Made by a program: the position numbers and the translations under genes | The notes under the pieces: generated by a model | What the model was told of the DNA's origin: nothing | The model's database searches: none | The model's input: the letters and a program-made list of their open reading frames with translations, nothing else | Shown: piece by piece, positions 49,442 to 58,352 of the stretch | How positions within the stretch are numbered: the first letter of the stretch is position 1 | Layout: each line of letters starts with the position of its first letter | Assembly (NCBI RefSeq): GCF_019303495.1 | Contig: NZ_JAEVFI010000001.1 | Location: 1-64,000, forward strand | Length of the DNA stretch: 64,000 nt | Direction: 5' to 3' | Source: Streptomyces sp. JJ66 | Lineage (GTDB): Bacteria; Actinomycetota; Actinomycetes; Streptomycetales; Streptomycetaceae

Positions 49442-49933
49442 TCAGGCGGGTGGCAGGGCCGCGAGCGCGGCGGCGGCGAGCTCAGCCAGTGGTGGGCGGG
49501 CGGCGGCCTGCTCCAGGACGGGCCGGGCCCGGGCGTCGCCCAGCTGGCCCAGCCCCTCGGCGCAGGCGCGCGCGACCGGCCAGTGGTGCGGCGGCCCGGC
49601 CAGCAACCGCGCCAGCAGCGCGGTGAGCGTCGGTACGGACTCCGGCGCGCGCAGCGCGGCCAGCAGGCGCACCGGGTGCAGGGCGTAGGCGGTGCGCAGC
49701 TCGTTGGCGGCCAGCGCGGCGGCGGCGCGGGCGGTGCGCGGGTCCCCCAGCCGCAGCAGGGCCGCGGCGGCGGCCTCACCCCGGGCCGGGTCCCGGTAGT
49801 TCAGGAGGAACACGAGCGTCTCGAAGGCCCGCGCGTCCCCGGCCTCGGCCAGCGCGCACGCCGCACGCTGCTGGGCGTCCACGGGGTGGCCGGGCTCGCT
49901 CAGCGTCCGCGCGTACTCGTCGAGCCGGTCCAT
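49442..49933 (-). CDS. HEAT-repeat protein
   Basis: A 163-residue, alanine/leucine-rich, all-helical protein. About four or five HEAT-like repeats are visible (ALAEAGDARAFETLVFLLNY, AALLRLGDPRTARAAAALAA, LLAALRAPESVPTLTALLAR, CAEGLGQLGDARARPVLEQA). Such solenoids are protein-binding scaffolds; relatives include phycobilisome-lyase-like adaptors. No partner can be named. ATG 49933 begins MDRLDEYARTLS. It is divergent from the ethylmalonyl-CoA pathway cluster. Confidence 0.82.
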   Translation of the reverse strand: MDRLDEYARTLSEPGHPVDAQQRAACALAEAGDARAFETLVFLLNYRDPARGEAAAAALLRLGDPRTARAAAALAANELRTAYALHPVRLLAALRAPESVPTLTALLARLLAGPPHHWPVARACAEGLGQLGDARARPVLEQAAARPPLAELAAAALAALPPA

Positions 49934-50441
49934 ACGGTGGGGTTCCCCGCTCTCGCTCCTTTCCGAACCTGGACAACTCCCCGGGCGTCCTTTCAGTGCC
50001 TCGCCGCTGTCCGGAAAGCGCCGGGCGGGCTTCACCGCCCTTATCTAAGGTCCCTCGCGGTTGCCAGGCGGAGGTGCTGGAGGTGGCGCGGCCCGTGCGG
50101 CGGAAGGCTGAGGGGTGGGTGCCCACCGGGTTTCGGGAAGGCGGGTCCCCCGGCTGAAGGCTGGGGGCGGACCGTGGCGGGGACCACACGGGCCGGGGTA
50201 TGGCGTTCCCATTACTGACCAGTTAACCTGCTCATCAGAGCGGGACACCCGCTCAGGCGGTCTGGTGACGCAGCCGCCGAGAGTGCAAAGCGGTTCAGCT
50301 GACACGCGCGGCCCGGGGCAGGGGCCGTGCCGATTCCCTCACCCAACCTGACCAGGCACGTCCGCATGGCGGCGGTCCACCACGCCCCGCAGGCGCCGGT
50401 CAGCACCCTCGTTCTCAAGTCGTCACCCCTGGAGTCCCGTG
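49934..50441. other. Divergent intergenic region
   Basis: No gene is supported. It contains the candidate TetR operator and hairpin (50212-50254) and an AT-richer patch near 50210-50235, the likely promoter region for the dehydrogenase gene. Confidence 0.5.
50212..50254. promoter_or_regulatory. Candidate operator upstream of the dehydrogenase-TetR operon
   Basis: TTACTGACCAGTTAA (50212-50226) contains the inverted repeat ACTG-AC-CAGT, of a kind often bound by TetR repressors of acyl-CoA metabolism. A hairpin GAGCGGG-ACA-CCCGCTC (50238-50254) follows. The TetR gene in this operon could bind here to control itself. Confidence 0.4.
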
Positions 50442-52226
50442 ATGGACCGTCCCTCCCTCAGCACCGTGGCCGTCGTCGGCCTCGGCACCATGGGCACCGG
50501 AATCTCCGAAGTCCTGGCCCGCGCGGGCCGCGAGGTCATCGGCATCGACGTCAGCGAGGAGGCGGCCGCGCAGGCCGTGACCGCGCTGGAGACCTCCACC
50601 GCCCGTGCCGTGGCGCGCGAGAAGCTGACCGAGCAGGAGCGGCGGAGCATCCTCGCCCGCTTCCGCACCTTCACCGACCTGAACGCCGTGGCCGAGGCCG
50701 GGCTCGTGATCGAAGTCGTGCCCGAGGACTACGCGCTCAAGCACGAGGTCCTCCGGGCGCTGGACGAGATCGTCAAGCCCACCGCGATCCTCGCCACCGG
50801 TACCAACGCGCTGTCGGTGACCCGGCTGGCCGCCGACTCCGCGCACCCCGAACGCGTCGTGGGGCTGCACTTCTTCAATCCGGCGCCCGCGATGAAACTG
50901 GTCGAGGTGGTCTCCTCGGTGCTCACCGCGCCGGACGCGGTGGAGGCGGTGACCTCGCTCGTCCAGCAGCTGGGCAAGGAGCCGATCCGGGCCGGGGACC
51001 GGCCGGGGTTCGTCGCCGACGGCCTGCTGTTCGGCTACCTCAACCAGGCTGCGGCCATGTACGAGGCGCGGTACGCCACCCGGGAGGACATCGACGCGGC
51101 GATGAGGCTCGGGTGCGGCCTGCCCATGGGGCCGCTGGAGCTGCTGGATCTCATCGGCGTGGACACCGCCCGCACCGTGCTGGAGGCGATGTACGCCGAG
51201 TCGCACGACCGGCTGCACGCCCCGGCCCCGATCCTGGGCCAGCTGACCCGGGCCGGGCTGACCGGACGCAAGGCGGGGCGCGGCTTCTACACCTACGACG
51301 CCCCCGGCTCGGCCACCGTCGTCCCCGACGCCCTCACCCCGGCCGCCGACGCCACGGCCGCCGCGCCGCGCGAGGTGCGGTCGGTGGGCGTCGCGGGATC
51401 GGGCACGATGGCCAGCGGCATCGCGGAGGTCTTCGCCAAGGCCGGGTACGCCGTCACCCTCGTCGCGCGCAGCCAGGAGAAGGCCGAGACGGCCACGGCG
51501 CGCATCGCCTCCTCGCTGGACCGCTCGGTGAAGAAGGGTCGCATGAGCGCCGAGGACCGCGACGCGGTGCTCGGGCGGGTGACGCCCGCCGGTTCGCTGG
51601 AGGCCATGGCCGGGGTGGACCTCGCCGTGGAGGCCGTCGCGGAGGACCTGGCCGTCAAGCAGGAGCTGTTCGGCACGCTGGACCGCGTCTGCAAGCCCGG
51701 CGCCGTCCTGGCCACCACCACCTCCTCGCTGTCCGTCGTCGCCTGCGCCCGCGCCACGAGCCGCCCGCAGGACGTCATCGGTATACACTTCTTCAACCCG
51801 GCGCCCGCGATGAAGCTGGTGGAGGTGGTGCGCACGGTGCTGACCGGCGACGACGTGCACGCCACCGTGCGCGCCGTGTGTACGAAGATCCGCAAGCACC
51901 CGGTGGACTGCGGCGACCGCGCCGGGTTCATCGTCAACGCCCTGCTCTTCCCGTACCTGAACAACGCGGTGAGGATGCTGGAGGAGCACTACGCGACGCT
52001 GGAGGACATCGACGCGGCCATGAAGCTCGGCGGCGGTTACCCGATGGGTCCGTTCGAGCTGCTGGACGTCGTCGGCCTGGACGTCTCCCTGGCCATCGAG
52101 CAGGTGCTGTACCGGGAGTTCCGCGAGCCCTCGCTGGCGCCCGCGCCGCTGCTGGAGCACCTGGTGGCGGCCGGATGCCTGGGACGCAAGTCCGGGCGGG
52201 GCTTTCGCGAGTACGCCCGTCGGTGA
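50442..52226 (+). CDS. Tandem 3-hydroxyacyl-CoA dehydrogenase (two complete copies fused)
   Basis: A 594-residue protein made of two full 3HAD units. Copy 1 (about 1-285): Rossmann motif VAVVGLGTMGTGISEVLARA, LHFFNPAPAMKLVEVVSS, then LLDLIGVDTARTVLEAMY. Copy 2 (about 310-594): VGVAGSGTMASGIAEVFAKA, IHFFNPAPAMKLVEVVRT, LLDVVGLDVSLAIEQVLY. Both retain the catalytic His and the C-terminal domain. It interconverts 3-hydroxybutyryl-CoA and acetoacetyl-CoA using NAD(P), feeding crotonyl-CoA to the downstream reductase. ATG 50442 has GGAG 8-11 bases upstream; GTG 50439 is an alternative. It forms an operon with the TetR gene 86 bp downstream. Confidence 0.92.
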   Translation: MDRPSLSTVAVVGLGTMGTGISEVLARAGREVIGIDVSEEAAAQAVTALETSTARAVAREKLTEQERRSILARFRTFTDLNAVAEAGLVIEVVPEDYALKHEVLRALDEIVKPTAILATGTNALSVTRLAADSAHPERVVGLHFFNPAPAMKLVEVVSSVLTAPDAVEAVTSLVQQLGKEPIRAGDRPGFVADGLLFGYLNQAAAMYEARYATREDIDAAMRLGCGLPMGPLELLDLIGVDTARTVLEAMYAESHDRLHAPAPILGQLTRAGLTGRKAGRGFYTYDAPGSATVVPDALTPAADATAAAPREVRSVGVAGSGTMASGIAEVFAKAGYAVTLVARSQEKAETATARIASSLDRSVKKGRMSAEDRDAVLGRVTPAGSLEAMAGVDLAVEAVAEDLAVKQELFGTLDRVCKPGAVLATTTSSLSVVACARATSRPQDVIGIHFFNPAPAMKLVEVVRTVLTGDDVHATVRAVCTKIRKHPVDCGDRAGFIVNALLFPYLNNAVRMLEEHYATLEDIDAAMKLGGGYPMGPFELLDVVGLDVSLAIEQVLYREFREPSLAPAPLLEHLVAAGCLGRKSGRGFREYARR

Positions 52227-52312
52227 GCGCCCCCACCGGGTGGGGCGGGCTGCTGGAGCCCTCGGCTGGCGGCCCGCCTCCCCCGCTTCGCGGCCCGTGT
52301 AACGTTCCCCAC

Positions 52313-53116
52313 ATGTCGCAGCCCGCCAAGTCTTCCCCTACGCCTTCCCGCAGCTCCGCGTCCTCCCAGCGCCTGAAGATGCGCCGGGAGCTGGCCGCGG
52401 CGGCGATGGAGCTGTTCGCCAGCAAGGGGTACGAGGAGACGACGGTTGACGAGATCGCCGCCGCCGCGGGCGTGGCCCGGCGCACCTTCTTCCGCCACTT
52501 CCGCGCCAAGGAAGAGGCGATCTTCCCCGACCACGACGACACCCTGGAGCGCGCCAAGGCCGTCCTGGAGGCCGCGCCGCCGCACGAGCATCCGCTGGAC
52601 ACGGTGTGCCGGGGGATCAAGGAGGTCATGCGCATGTACGCGGCCTCCCCCGCGGGCAGTGTCGAGCGCTACAAGCTGACGCGGGAGGTCCCGGCGCTGC
52701 GGGAGCGGGAGATCGCCTCCGTGGCACGGTATGAGCGGCTGTTCACGCGCTATCTGCTGGGTCACTTCGACGAGGCGGCGCACCGGGACGGCGATGACGA
52801 TCCGCTGCTGGCGGAGGTCGCGGCGTCCGCGGTGGTCACCGCGCATAACCATGTGCTGCGGCGGTGGCTGCGCTCGGGGGCGCGCGGTGACGTCGAGGCG
52901 CAGCTGGACCGGGCCTTTGCCATCGTGCGGTCCACGTTCGGCACGGGTTTCGGGGCGCGCAGCGCCGCGCTGGGCGCCGGGGTGCCGCAGCGGGCCGCTG
53001 CCGCCCCGGCCGCTGCCGCCGAGGGCGACGTGCTGGTCACGGTGGTCCGCACGGACACCCCCCTCCCCCAGATCATGCGCACGATCGAGCAGGCGCTGGC
53101 CCCGCACCGGGGGTGA
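52313..53116 (+). CDS. TetR-family transcriptional regulator
   Basis: A 267-residue regulator. A Ser/Pro-rich start is followed by the HTH (LKMRRELAAAAMELFASKGY, EETTVDEIAAAAGVARRTFF, RHFRAKEEAIFPDH). The C-terminal ligand domain extends to about 210, and a further alanine-rich tail ends in TPLPQIMRTIEQALAPHRG. It lies between the dehydrogenase and crotonyl-CoA reductase genes and probably controls the pathway in response to an acyl-CoA. The start ATG 52313 has no strong ribosome site. A terminator follows. Confidence 0.9.
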   Translation: MSQPAKSSPTPSRSSASSQRLKMRRELAAAAMELFASKGYEETTVDEIAAAAGVARRTFFRHFRAKEEAIFPDHDDTLERAKAVLEAAPPHEHPLDTVCRGIKEVMRMYAASPAGSVERYKLTREVPALREREIASVARYERLFTRYLLGHFDEAAHRDGDDDPLLAEVAASAVVTAHNHVLRRWLRSGARGDVEAQLDRAFAIVRSTFGTGFGARSAALGAGVPQRAAAAPAAAAEGDVLVTVVRTDTPLPQIMRTIEQALAPHRG

Positions 53117-53133
53117 CCGGCGTCCCTCGTCCG

Positions 53134-53163
53134 CCCCGGCTGGCCGTCTTCCGCCAGCCGGGG
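53134..53163 (+). terminator. Terminator after the TetR gene
   Basis: CCCCGGCTGGC (53134-53144) pairs perfectly with 53153-53163 around an eight-base loop, followed by CTTCTT, 17 bp after the stop. Confidence 0.85.
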
Positions 53164-53256
53164 CTTCTTGCTGAGCACGCTGCTGGGTAGCGCGCCACCG
53201 GTACGCGGGGACGGGTGGGCGGAACGGTCTCAGCACAGCAAATGGCACCGGGTGTC

Positions 53257-53285
53257 TTGTGGGCTGGCACTGCGTGTCATATGGT
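53257..53285 (+). promoter_or_regulatory. Candidate housekeeping promoter of the ccr operon
   Basis: TTGTGG (53257-53262), a 17-base spacer and TATGGT (53280-53285). It predicts a leader of about 175 nt before the ccr start. It is the best match in this intergenic region to a HrdB-type promoter. Confidence 0.4.
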
Positions 53286-53466
53286 GAGGGCGTCGGCCAC
53301 GGGCGCTGTCCCCGCGGTACATCCACACCGCGCGCCCGGCCACGCCTGCGTCACCAGGCGAAACGCGCACCCCGCGTACCGCGCGTCAGCGCACCACGTC
53401 ATTGCGGCGAACCGCATTGCCTCACATCCCACCCGCGTCCCCGTCCACGCTCGCCGGAGGCATACC

Positions 53467-54807
53467 GTGACTCACCCGATTCTCGACGCGATCCTCTCCC
53501 CCGACAGCACCAAGGAAGACTTCGCCGCCCTGCCCCTGCCCGAGTCCTACCGCGCGATCACCGTGCACAAGGACGAGCAGGAGATGTTCCAGGGCCTGGA
53601 GACCCGGGACAAGGACCCGCGCAAGTCGCTGCACCTGGACGACGTGCCCGTGCCCGAGCTGGGGCCGGGCGAGGCCCTGGTGGCGGTCATGGCCAGCTCC
53701 GTCAACTACAACTCGGTGTGGACGTCGATCTTCGAGCCGGTCTCCACCTTCGGTTTCCTGGAGCGCTATGGCAGGCTCTCCCCGCTTGCCCAGCGGCACG
53801 ACCTGCCCTACCACATCATCGGCTCCGACCTGGCGGGCGTCGTGCTGCGCACCGGCCCCGGCGTCCACACCTGGAACCCGGGCGACGAGGTGGTCGCGCA
53901 CTGCCTGTCGGTGGAGCTGGAGTCCGCCGACGGCCACAACGACACCATGCTCGACCCCGAGCAGCGCATCTGGGGCTTCGAGACCAACTTCGGCGGCCTG
54001 GCCGAGATCGCCCTGGTCAAGTCCAACCAGCTCATGCCCAAGCCCCAGCACCTGAGCTGGGAGGAGGCCGCCGCCCCGGGCCTGGTGAACTCCACCGCCT
54101 ACCGCCAGCTCGTCTCGCGCAACGGCGCGGGCATGAAGCAGGGCGACAACGTCCTCATCTGGGGCGCGAGCGGCGGCCTGGGCTCCTACGCCACCCAGTT
54201 CGCCCTCGCCGGCGGCGCCAACCCCATCTGCGTGGTCTCCAGCGACCAGAAGGCGGAGATCTGCCGCTCGATGGGCGCCGAGGCGATCATCGACCGCAAC
54301 GCCGAGGGCTACAAGTTCTGGAAGGACGAGCGCACCCAGGACCCCAGGGAGTGGAAGCGCTTCGGCAAGCGCATCCGCGAGTTCACCGGCGGCGAGGACA
54401 TCGACATCGTCTTCGAGCACCCCGGCCGCGAGACCTTCGGCGCCTCCGTCTACGTCACCCGCAAGGGCGGCACGATCACCACCTGCGCCTCGACCTCGGG
54501 CTACATGCACGAGTACGACAACCGCTACCTGTGGATGTCGCTCAAGCGCATCATCGGCTCCCACTTCGCCAACTACCGCGAGGCGTGGGAGGCCAACCGG
54601 CTCATCGCCAAGGGCAAGATTCACCCCACCCTCTCCAAGACCTACAGCCTGGAGGACACCGGGCAGGCGACCTTCGACGTGCACAAGAACCTGCACCAGG
54701 GCAAGGTCGGCGTGCTGTGCCTGGCGCCCGAGGAGGGCATGGGCGTCAGCGACCCGGAGACGCGCGCCAAGCACCTGGACGCGATCAACCGCTTCCGGAA
54801 CGTCTGA
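53467..54807 (+). CDS. ccr: Crotonyl-CoA carboxylase/reductase
   Basis: A 446-residue MDR-type enzyme that reduces crotonyl-CoA with NADPH and fixes CO2 to give ethylmalonyl-CoA. The CO2-pocket residues known from Kitasatospora Ccr (N81, F170, E171, H365) appear here at N82, F171, E172 and H366 (VNYNSVW, WGFETNFGG, IIGSHFANY). The cofactor site is IWGASGGLGSYATQ. The GTG start has GGAGG seven bases upstream. It heads a tight operon with the other ethylmalonyl-CoA pathway genes. The product also supplies extender units for polyketides. Confidence 0.97.
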   Translation: MTHPILDAILSPDSTKEDFAALPLPESYRAITVHKDEQEMFQGLETRDKDPRKSLHLDDVPVPELGPGEALVAVMASSVNYNSVWTSIFEPVSTFGFLERYGRLSPLAQRHDLPYHIIGSDLAGVVLRTGPGVHTWNPGDEVVAHCLSVELESADGHNDTMLDPEQRIWGFETNFGGLAEIALVKSNQLMPKPQHLSWEEAAAPGLVNSTAYRQLVSRNGAGMKQGDNVLIWGASGGLGSYATQFALAGGANPICVVSSDQKAEICRSMGAEAIIDRNAEGYKFWKDERTQDPREWKRFGKRIREFTGGEDIDIVFEHPGRETFGASVYVTRKGGTITTCASTSGYMHEYDNRYLWMSLKRIIGSHFANYREAWEANRLIAKGKIHPTLSKTYSLEDTGQATFDVHKNLHQGKVGVLCLAPEEGMGVSDPETRAKHLDAINRFRNV

Positions 54808-54833
54808 GCACCCGAGTAGAGACGCGAGACGTC

Positions 54834-56864
54834 ATGACTGAGCGTCAGAACACCAGCGGGCGCCCGCCGCGCGACCGGCCCTGGCTGATGCGGACGTACG
54901 CCGGGCACTCGACGGCCGAGGCGTCCAACGAGCTGTACCGCCGCAATCTCGCCAAGGGCCAGACGGGTCTGTCGGTCGCCTTCGACCTGCCGACGCAGAC
55001 GGGGTACGACCCCGACCACGTGCTGGCCCGCGGCGAGGTGGGCCGGGTCGGCGTGCCCGTCTCCCACCTGGGCGACATGCGGCGGCTGTTCCAGGACATT
55101 CCGCTGGAGCAGATGAACACCTCGATGACCATCAACGCCACCGCCATGTGGCTGCTGGCGCTCTACCAGGTGGTCGCCGAGGAGCAGGGCGCCGACATCG
55201 GCGCCCTGCAGGGCACCACGCAGAACGACATCGTCAAGGAGTACCTCTCGCGCGGGACGCACGTCTTCCCGCCGGGACCCTCCCTGCGGCTGACCACCGA
55301 CATGATCGCCTACACGGTGAACCACATCCCCAAGTGGAACCCGATCAACATCTGCAGCTACCACCTGCAGGAGGCCGGGGCCACGCCGGTGCAGGAGATC
55401 TCGTACGCGATGTCCACCGCGATCGCGGTGCTGGACGCGGTGCGCGACTCCGGGCAGGTGCCGGCCGAGCGGATGGGTGACGTCGTCGCGCGGATCTCGT
55501 TCTTCGTCAACGCCGGGGTGCGGTTCGTGGAGGAGATGTGCAAGATGCGGGCGTTCACCCGCATCTGGGACCGCGTCACCCGCGAGCGGTACGGCATCGA
55601 GAGCGCCAAGCAGCGCCGGTTCCGCTACGGCGTGCAGGTCAACTCGCTGGGGCTGACCGAGGCGCAGCCGGAGAACAACGTCCAGCGCATCGTGCTGGAG
55701 ATGCTGGCGGTGACGCTGTCCAAGGACGCCCGCGCCCGCGCCGTGCAGCTCCCGGCCTGGAACGAGGCGCTGGGGCTGCCGCGGCCGTGGGACCAGCAGT
55801 GGAGTCTGCGCATCCAGCAGGTGCTGGCGCTGGAGAGCGACCTGCTGGAGTACGACGACATCTTCGCCGGATCGCACGTGATCGAGGCGAAGGTGGACGC
55901 CCTGGTGGCCGAGTGCTGGAGCGAGATCGAGCGCATCCAGGAGATGGGCGGGGTCATGGCCGCCGTCGAGTCCGGTTACCTCAAGTCGCAGCTCGTCGCC
56001 TCGCACGCGGAGCGGCGGGCGCGGATCGAGGCGGGCGAGGAGAAGATCGTCGGCGTCAACTGCTACGAGGCCACCGAGCCGAGCCCGCTGACAGCGGACC
56101 TGGACACCGCCATCATGACGGTGGACCCGGCCAACGAGGCGAACGTCGTGCGGGCGCTGGACCGGTGGCGCGACCAGCGGGACGAGCCGCGGGCCCAGGA
56201 GGCGCTGGCCGCGCTGAAGAAGGCCGCCGCCGGGGAGGCGAACCTGATGCCCCCCACCGTGGAGTGCGCCCGCGCGGGCGTGACCACCGGCGAGTGGGCG
56301 TGGGCGCTGCGCGACGTGTTCGGCGAGTTCCGCGCGCCGACGGGCGTGAGCAGCGCCCCGGTGGCGGTCGCCGCCGAGCAGGGCAGCGCGCTGGCCGAGG
56401 TGCGGCGCAAGGTCGCCGTCACCGCCGGGGAGCTGGGCGGCAAGCTGCGGCTGCTGGTCGGCAAGCCGGGCCTGGACGGCCACTCCAACGGCGCCGAGCA
56501 GATCGCCGTGAGGGCCCGCGACGCCGGGTTCGAGGTGGTCTACCAGGGCATCCGGCTCACCCCGGAACAGATCGTCTCGGCGGCCGTCGCCGAGGACGTG
56601 CACTGCGTGGGCCTGTCCATCCTGTCCGGCTCGCACGCCGAGCTGGTGCCGGACGTGCTGGACCGGCTGCGCCAGGCGGGGGCGGCGGACATGCCCGTCA
56701 TCGTCGGCGGCATCATCCCCTCCGCCGACGCCGACGCCCTGAAGGCCGCCGGTGTCGCGGCGGTCTTCACGCCGAAGGACTTCGGCATCACGGAGATCAT
56801 CGGCCGTATCGTCGATGCGATCCGCACCGCGAACCAGCTCGACCCCCTGGAGGTCCCCGCATGA
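54834..56864 (+). CDS. ecm: Ethylmalonyl-CoA mutase (MeaA/Ecm)
   Basis: A 676-residue B12-dependent mutase. The large substrate domain (about 1-520) has DRPWLMRTYAGHSTAEASNE, FDLPTQTGYDPDH and MNTSMTINATAMWLLALYQV; the C-terminal cobalamin domain has GKPGLDGHSNGAEQ, with the cobalt-ligating His at about 549, and LSILSGSHAEL. Both halves are in one chain, as in Ecm but unlike two-subunit methylmalonyl mutases. It converts ethylmalonyl-CoA to methylsuccinyl-CoA. ATG 54834 starts 27 bp after ccr and the end overlaps mcl (ATGA). Confidence 0.95.
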   Translation: MTERQNTSGRPPRDRPWLMRTYAGHSTAEASNELYRRNLAKGQTGLSVAFDLPTQTGYDPDHVLARGEVGRVGVPVSHLGDMRRLFQDIPLEQMNTSMTINATAMWLLALYQVVAEEQGADIGALQGTTQNDIVKEYLSRGTHVFPPGPSLRLTTDMIAYTVNHIPKWNPINICSYHLQEAGATPVQEISYAMSTAIAVLDAVRDSGQVPAERMGDVVARISFFVNAGVRFVEEMCKMRAFTRIWDRVTRERYGIESAKQRRFRYGVQVNSLGLTEAQPENNVQRIVLEMLAVTLSKDARARAVQLPAWNEALGLPRPWDQQWSLRIQQVLALESDLLEYDDIFAGSHVIEAKVDALVAECWSEIERIQEMGGVMAAVESGYLKSQLVASHAERRARIEAGEEKIVGVNCYEATEPSPLTADLDTAIMTVDPANEANVVRALDRWRDQRDEPRAQEALAALKKAAAGEANLMPPTVECARAGVTTGEWAWALRDVFGEFRAPTGVSSAPVAVAAEQGSALAEVRRKVAVTAGELGGKLRLLVGKPGLDGHSNGAEQIAVRARDAGFEVVYQGIRLTPEQIVSAAVAEDVHCVGLSILSGSHAELVPDVLDRLRQAGAADMPVIVGGIIPSADADALKAAGVAAVFTPKDFGITEIIGRIVDAIRTANQLDPLEVPA

Positions 56865-57826
56865 GCACCCCCGTCAACCGCCTGCGCCCGCGTCGTTCCT
56901 GCCTCGCGGTACCGGGCAGCAACCCGCGCTTCCTGGAGAAGGCGCAGGGCCTCCCGGCTGACCAGGTGTTCCTGGACCTGGAGGACGCCTGCGCGCCGCT
57001 GGCCAAGGAGGGCGCGCGGCACACCATCGTGGACGCGCTGAACAACGGCGACTGGAGCGGCAAGACCCGCGTCGTGCGGGTGAATGACTGGACCACACAC
57101 TGGACCTACCGCGACGTGGTGACCGTCGTGGAGGGTGCCGGGCCGAACCTGGACTGCGTCATGCTGCCGAAGGTGCAGGACGCCACCCAGGTACAGGCGC
57201 TGGACCTGCTGCTGACGCAGATCGAGAAGACGATGGGCTTCGAGGTCGGCCGCATCGGCATCGAGGCGCAGATCGAGAACGCCAAGGGCCTGGTGAACGT
57301 GGACGCGATCGCCGCCGCCTCACCGCGCCTGGAGACGATCATCTTCGGCCCGGCCGACTTCATGGCGTCGATCAACATGAAGTCGCTGGTCGTGGGCGAG
57401 CAGCCGCCCGGCTACCCGGCCGACGCCTACCACTACATCCTCATGCGCATCCTGATGGCCGCCCGCACCCACGACCTGCAGGCCATCGACGGCCCCTACC
57501 TGCAGATCAAGAACGTGGACGGCTACCGCGAGGTGGCCGGGCGTTCGGCGGCGCTGGGCTTTGACGGCAAGTGGGTGCTGCACCCGGGCCAGGTGGACGC
57601 GGCCAACGAGGTGTACTCGCCCTCCCAGGAGGACTACGACCACGCCGAGCTGATCCTGGACGCGTACGAGTACTACACCTCCGAGGCGGGCGGCAAGAAG
57701 GGTTCGGCGATGCTCGGCGACGAGATGATCGACGAGGCCAGCCGCAAGATGGCGCTCGTCGTCGCGGGCAAGGGCCGCGCCGCCGGCATGACCCGTACCA
57801 GCAAGTTCGAGGCCCCGGAGGCGTAA
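56861..57826 (+). CDS. mcl: Malyl-CoA/beta-methylmalyl-CoA lyase (CoA ester lyase)
   Basis: A 321-residue HpcH/HpaI-type lyase. Family text: RPRRSCLAVPGSNPRFLEKA, QVFLDLEDACAPLAK (metal/CoA region), GIEAQIENAKGLVNVDAIA with the metal-binding Glu, IIFGPADFMASI with the Asp, and KWVLHPGQVDAANEV. It cleaves beta-methylmalyl-CoA into glyoxylate and propionyl-CoA, the carbon-splitting step of the ethylmalonyl-CoA pathway. The start overlaps the mutase stop (ATGA). Confidence 0.94.
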   Translation: MSTPVNRLRPRRSCLAVPGSNPRFLEKAQGLPADQVFLDLEDACAPLAKEGARHTIVDALNNGDWSGKTRVVRVNDWTTHWTYRDVVTVVEGAGPNLDCVMLPKVQDATQVQALDLLLTQIEKTMGFEVGRIGIEAQIENAKGLVNVDAIAAASPRLETIIFGPADFMASINMKSLVVGEQPPGYPADAYHYILMRILMAARTHDLQAIDGPYLQIKNVDGYREVAGRSAALGFDGKWVLHPGQVDAANEVYSPSQEDYDHAELILDAYEYYTSEAGGKKGSAMLGDEMIDEASRKMALVVAGKGRAAGMTRTSKFEAPEA

Positions 57827-57829
57827 GCG

Positions 57830-58351
57830 ATGCAGTTCGGCCGCACCTATGAGGAGTTCGAGGTCGGTGCCGTCTACAAGCACTGGCCGGGCAAGACGGT
57901 CACCGAGTACGACGACCACCTGTTCTGCCTGCTGACGATGAACCACCACCCCTTGCACATGGACGTCAACTACGCCGAGAAGACGACGGACTTCGGCAAG
58001 AACGTGGTGGTGGGCAACTACATCTACTCGCTGCTGCTGGGCATGTCGGTGCCGGACGTCTCGGGCAAGGCGATCGCCAACCTGGAGATCGAGTCGCTGC
58101 GGCACGTGGCACCGACCTTCCACGGCGACACGATCTACGGCGAGACGACGGTGCTGGACAAGACGCCGTCGAAGTCCAAGTCGGACCGGGGCATCGTCTA
58201 CGTGGAGACCAAGGGCTACAAGCAGGACGGGACGCTGGTGTGCGTCTTCCGCCGCAAGGTCATGGTGCCCACCGAGGAGTACATCACGCAGCGGGGCGGC
58301 GAGCAGCCGGGGCGGCCACAGCTGGCCGAGCACCCGAAGGGCGGTAAGTGA
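57830..58351 (+). CDS. MaoC-family hydratase (probable mesaconyl-CoA hydratase)
   Basis: A 173-residue single hot-dog MaoC protein. YDDHLFCLLTMNHHPLHMDV carries the hydratase Asp/His motif; FGKNVVVGNYIYSLLLGMSV and HVAPTFHGDTIYGETTVLDK follow. Within the ethylmalonyl-CoA operon it should hydrate mesaconyl-CoA to beta-methylmalyl-CoA. Proteobacterial mesaconyl-CoA hydratases, as I recall, are about twice this length with two fused hot-dog domains, so this one must act as a dimer. Three bases separate it from mcl. Confidence 0.88.
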   Translation: MQFGRTYEEFEVGAVYKHWPGKTVTEYDDHLFCLLTMNHHPLHMDVNYAEKTTDFGKNVVVGNYIYSLLLGMSVPDVSGKAIANLEIESLRHVAPTFHGDTIYGETTVLDKTPSKSKSDRGIVYVETKGYKQDGTLVCVFRRKVMVPTEEYITQRGGEQPGRPQLAEHPKGGK

Positions 58352-58352
58352 C

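Larger units (their letters stand above)
53117..53466. other. Intergenic region before ccr
   Basis: It contains the TetR terminator (53134-53163), the candidate promoter (53257-53285) and a long leader. No open frame with family similarity is present before GTG 53467. Confidence 0.5.

Noticed and set aside
50327..52312. A long in-frame extension upstream of the TetR gene
   Set aside because: It is a shadow of the dehydrogenase gene in another frame. Only the part from 52313 matches TetR.
53169..53235. TGCTGAG ... CTCAGCA inverted repeat before ccr
   Set aside because: Seven-base arms more than 50 bp apart are expected by chance in this composition.
53259..54833. In-frame extension upstream of the ethylmalonyl-CoA mutase through ccr
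   Set aside because: It is a shadow frame of ccr; the mutase family starts at about 54834.
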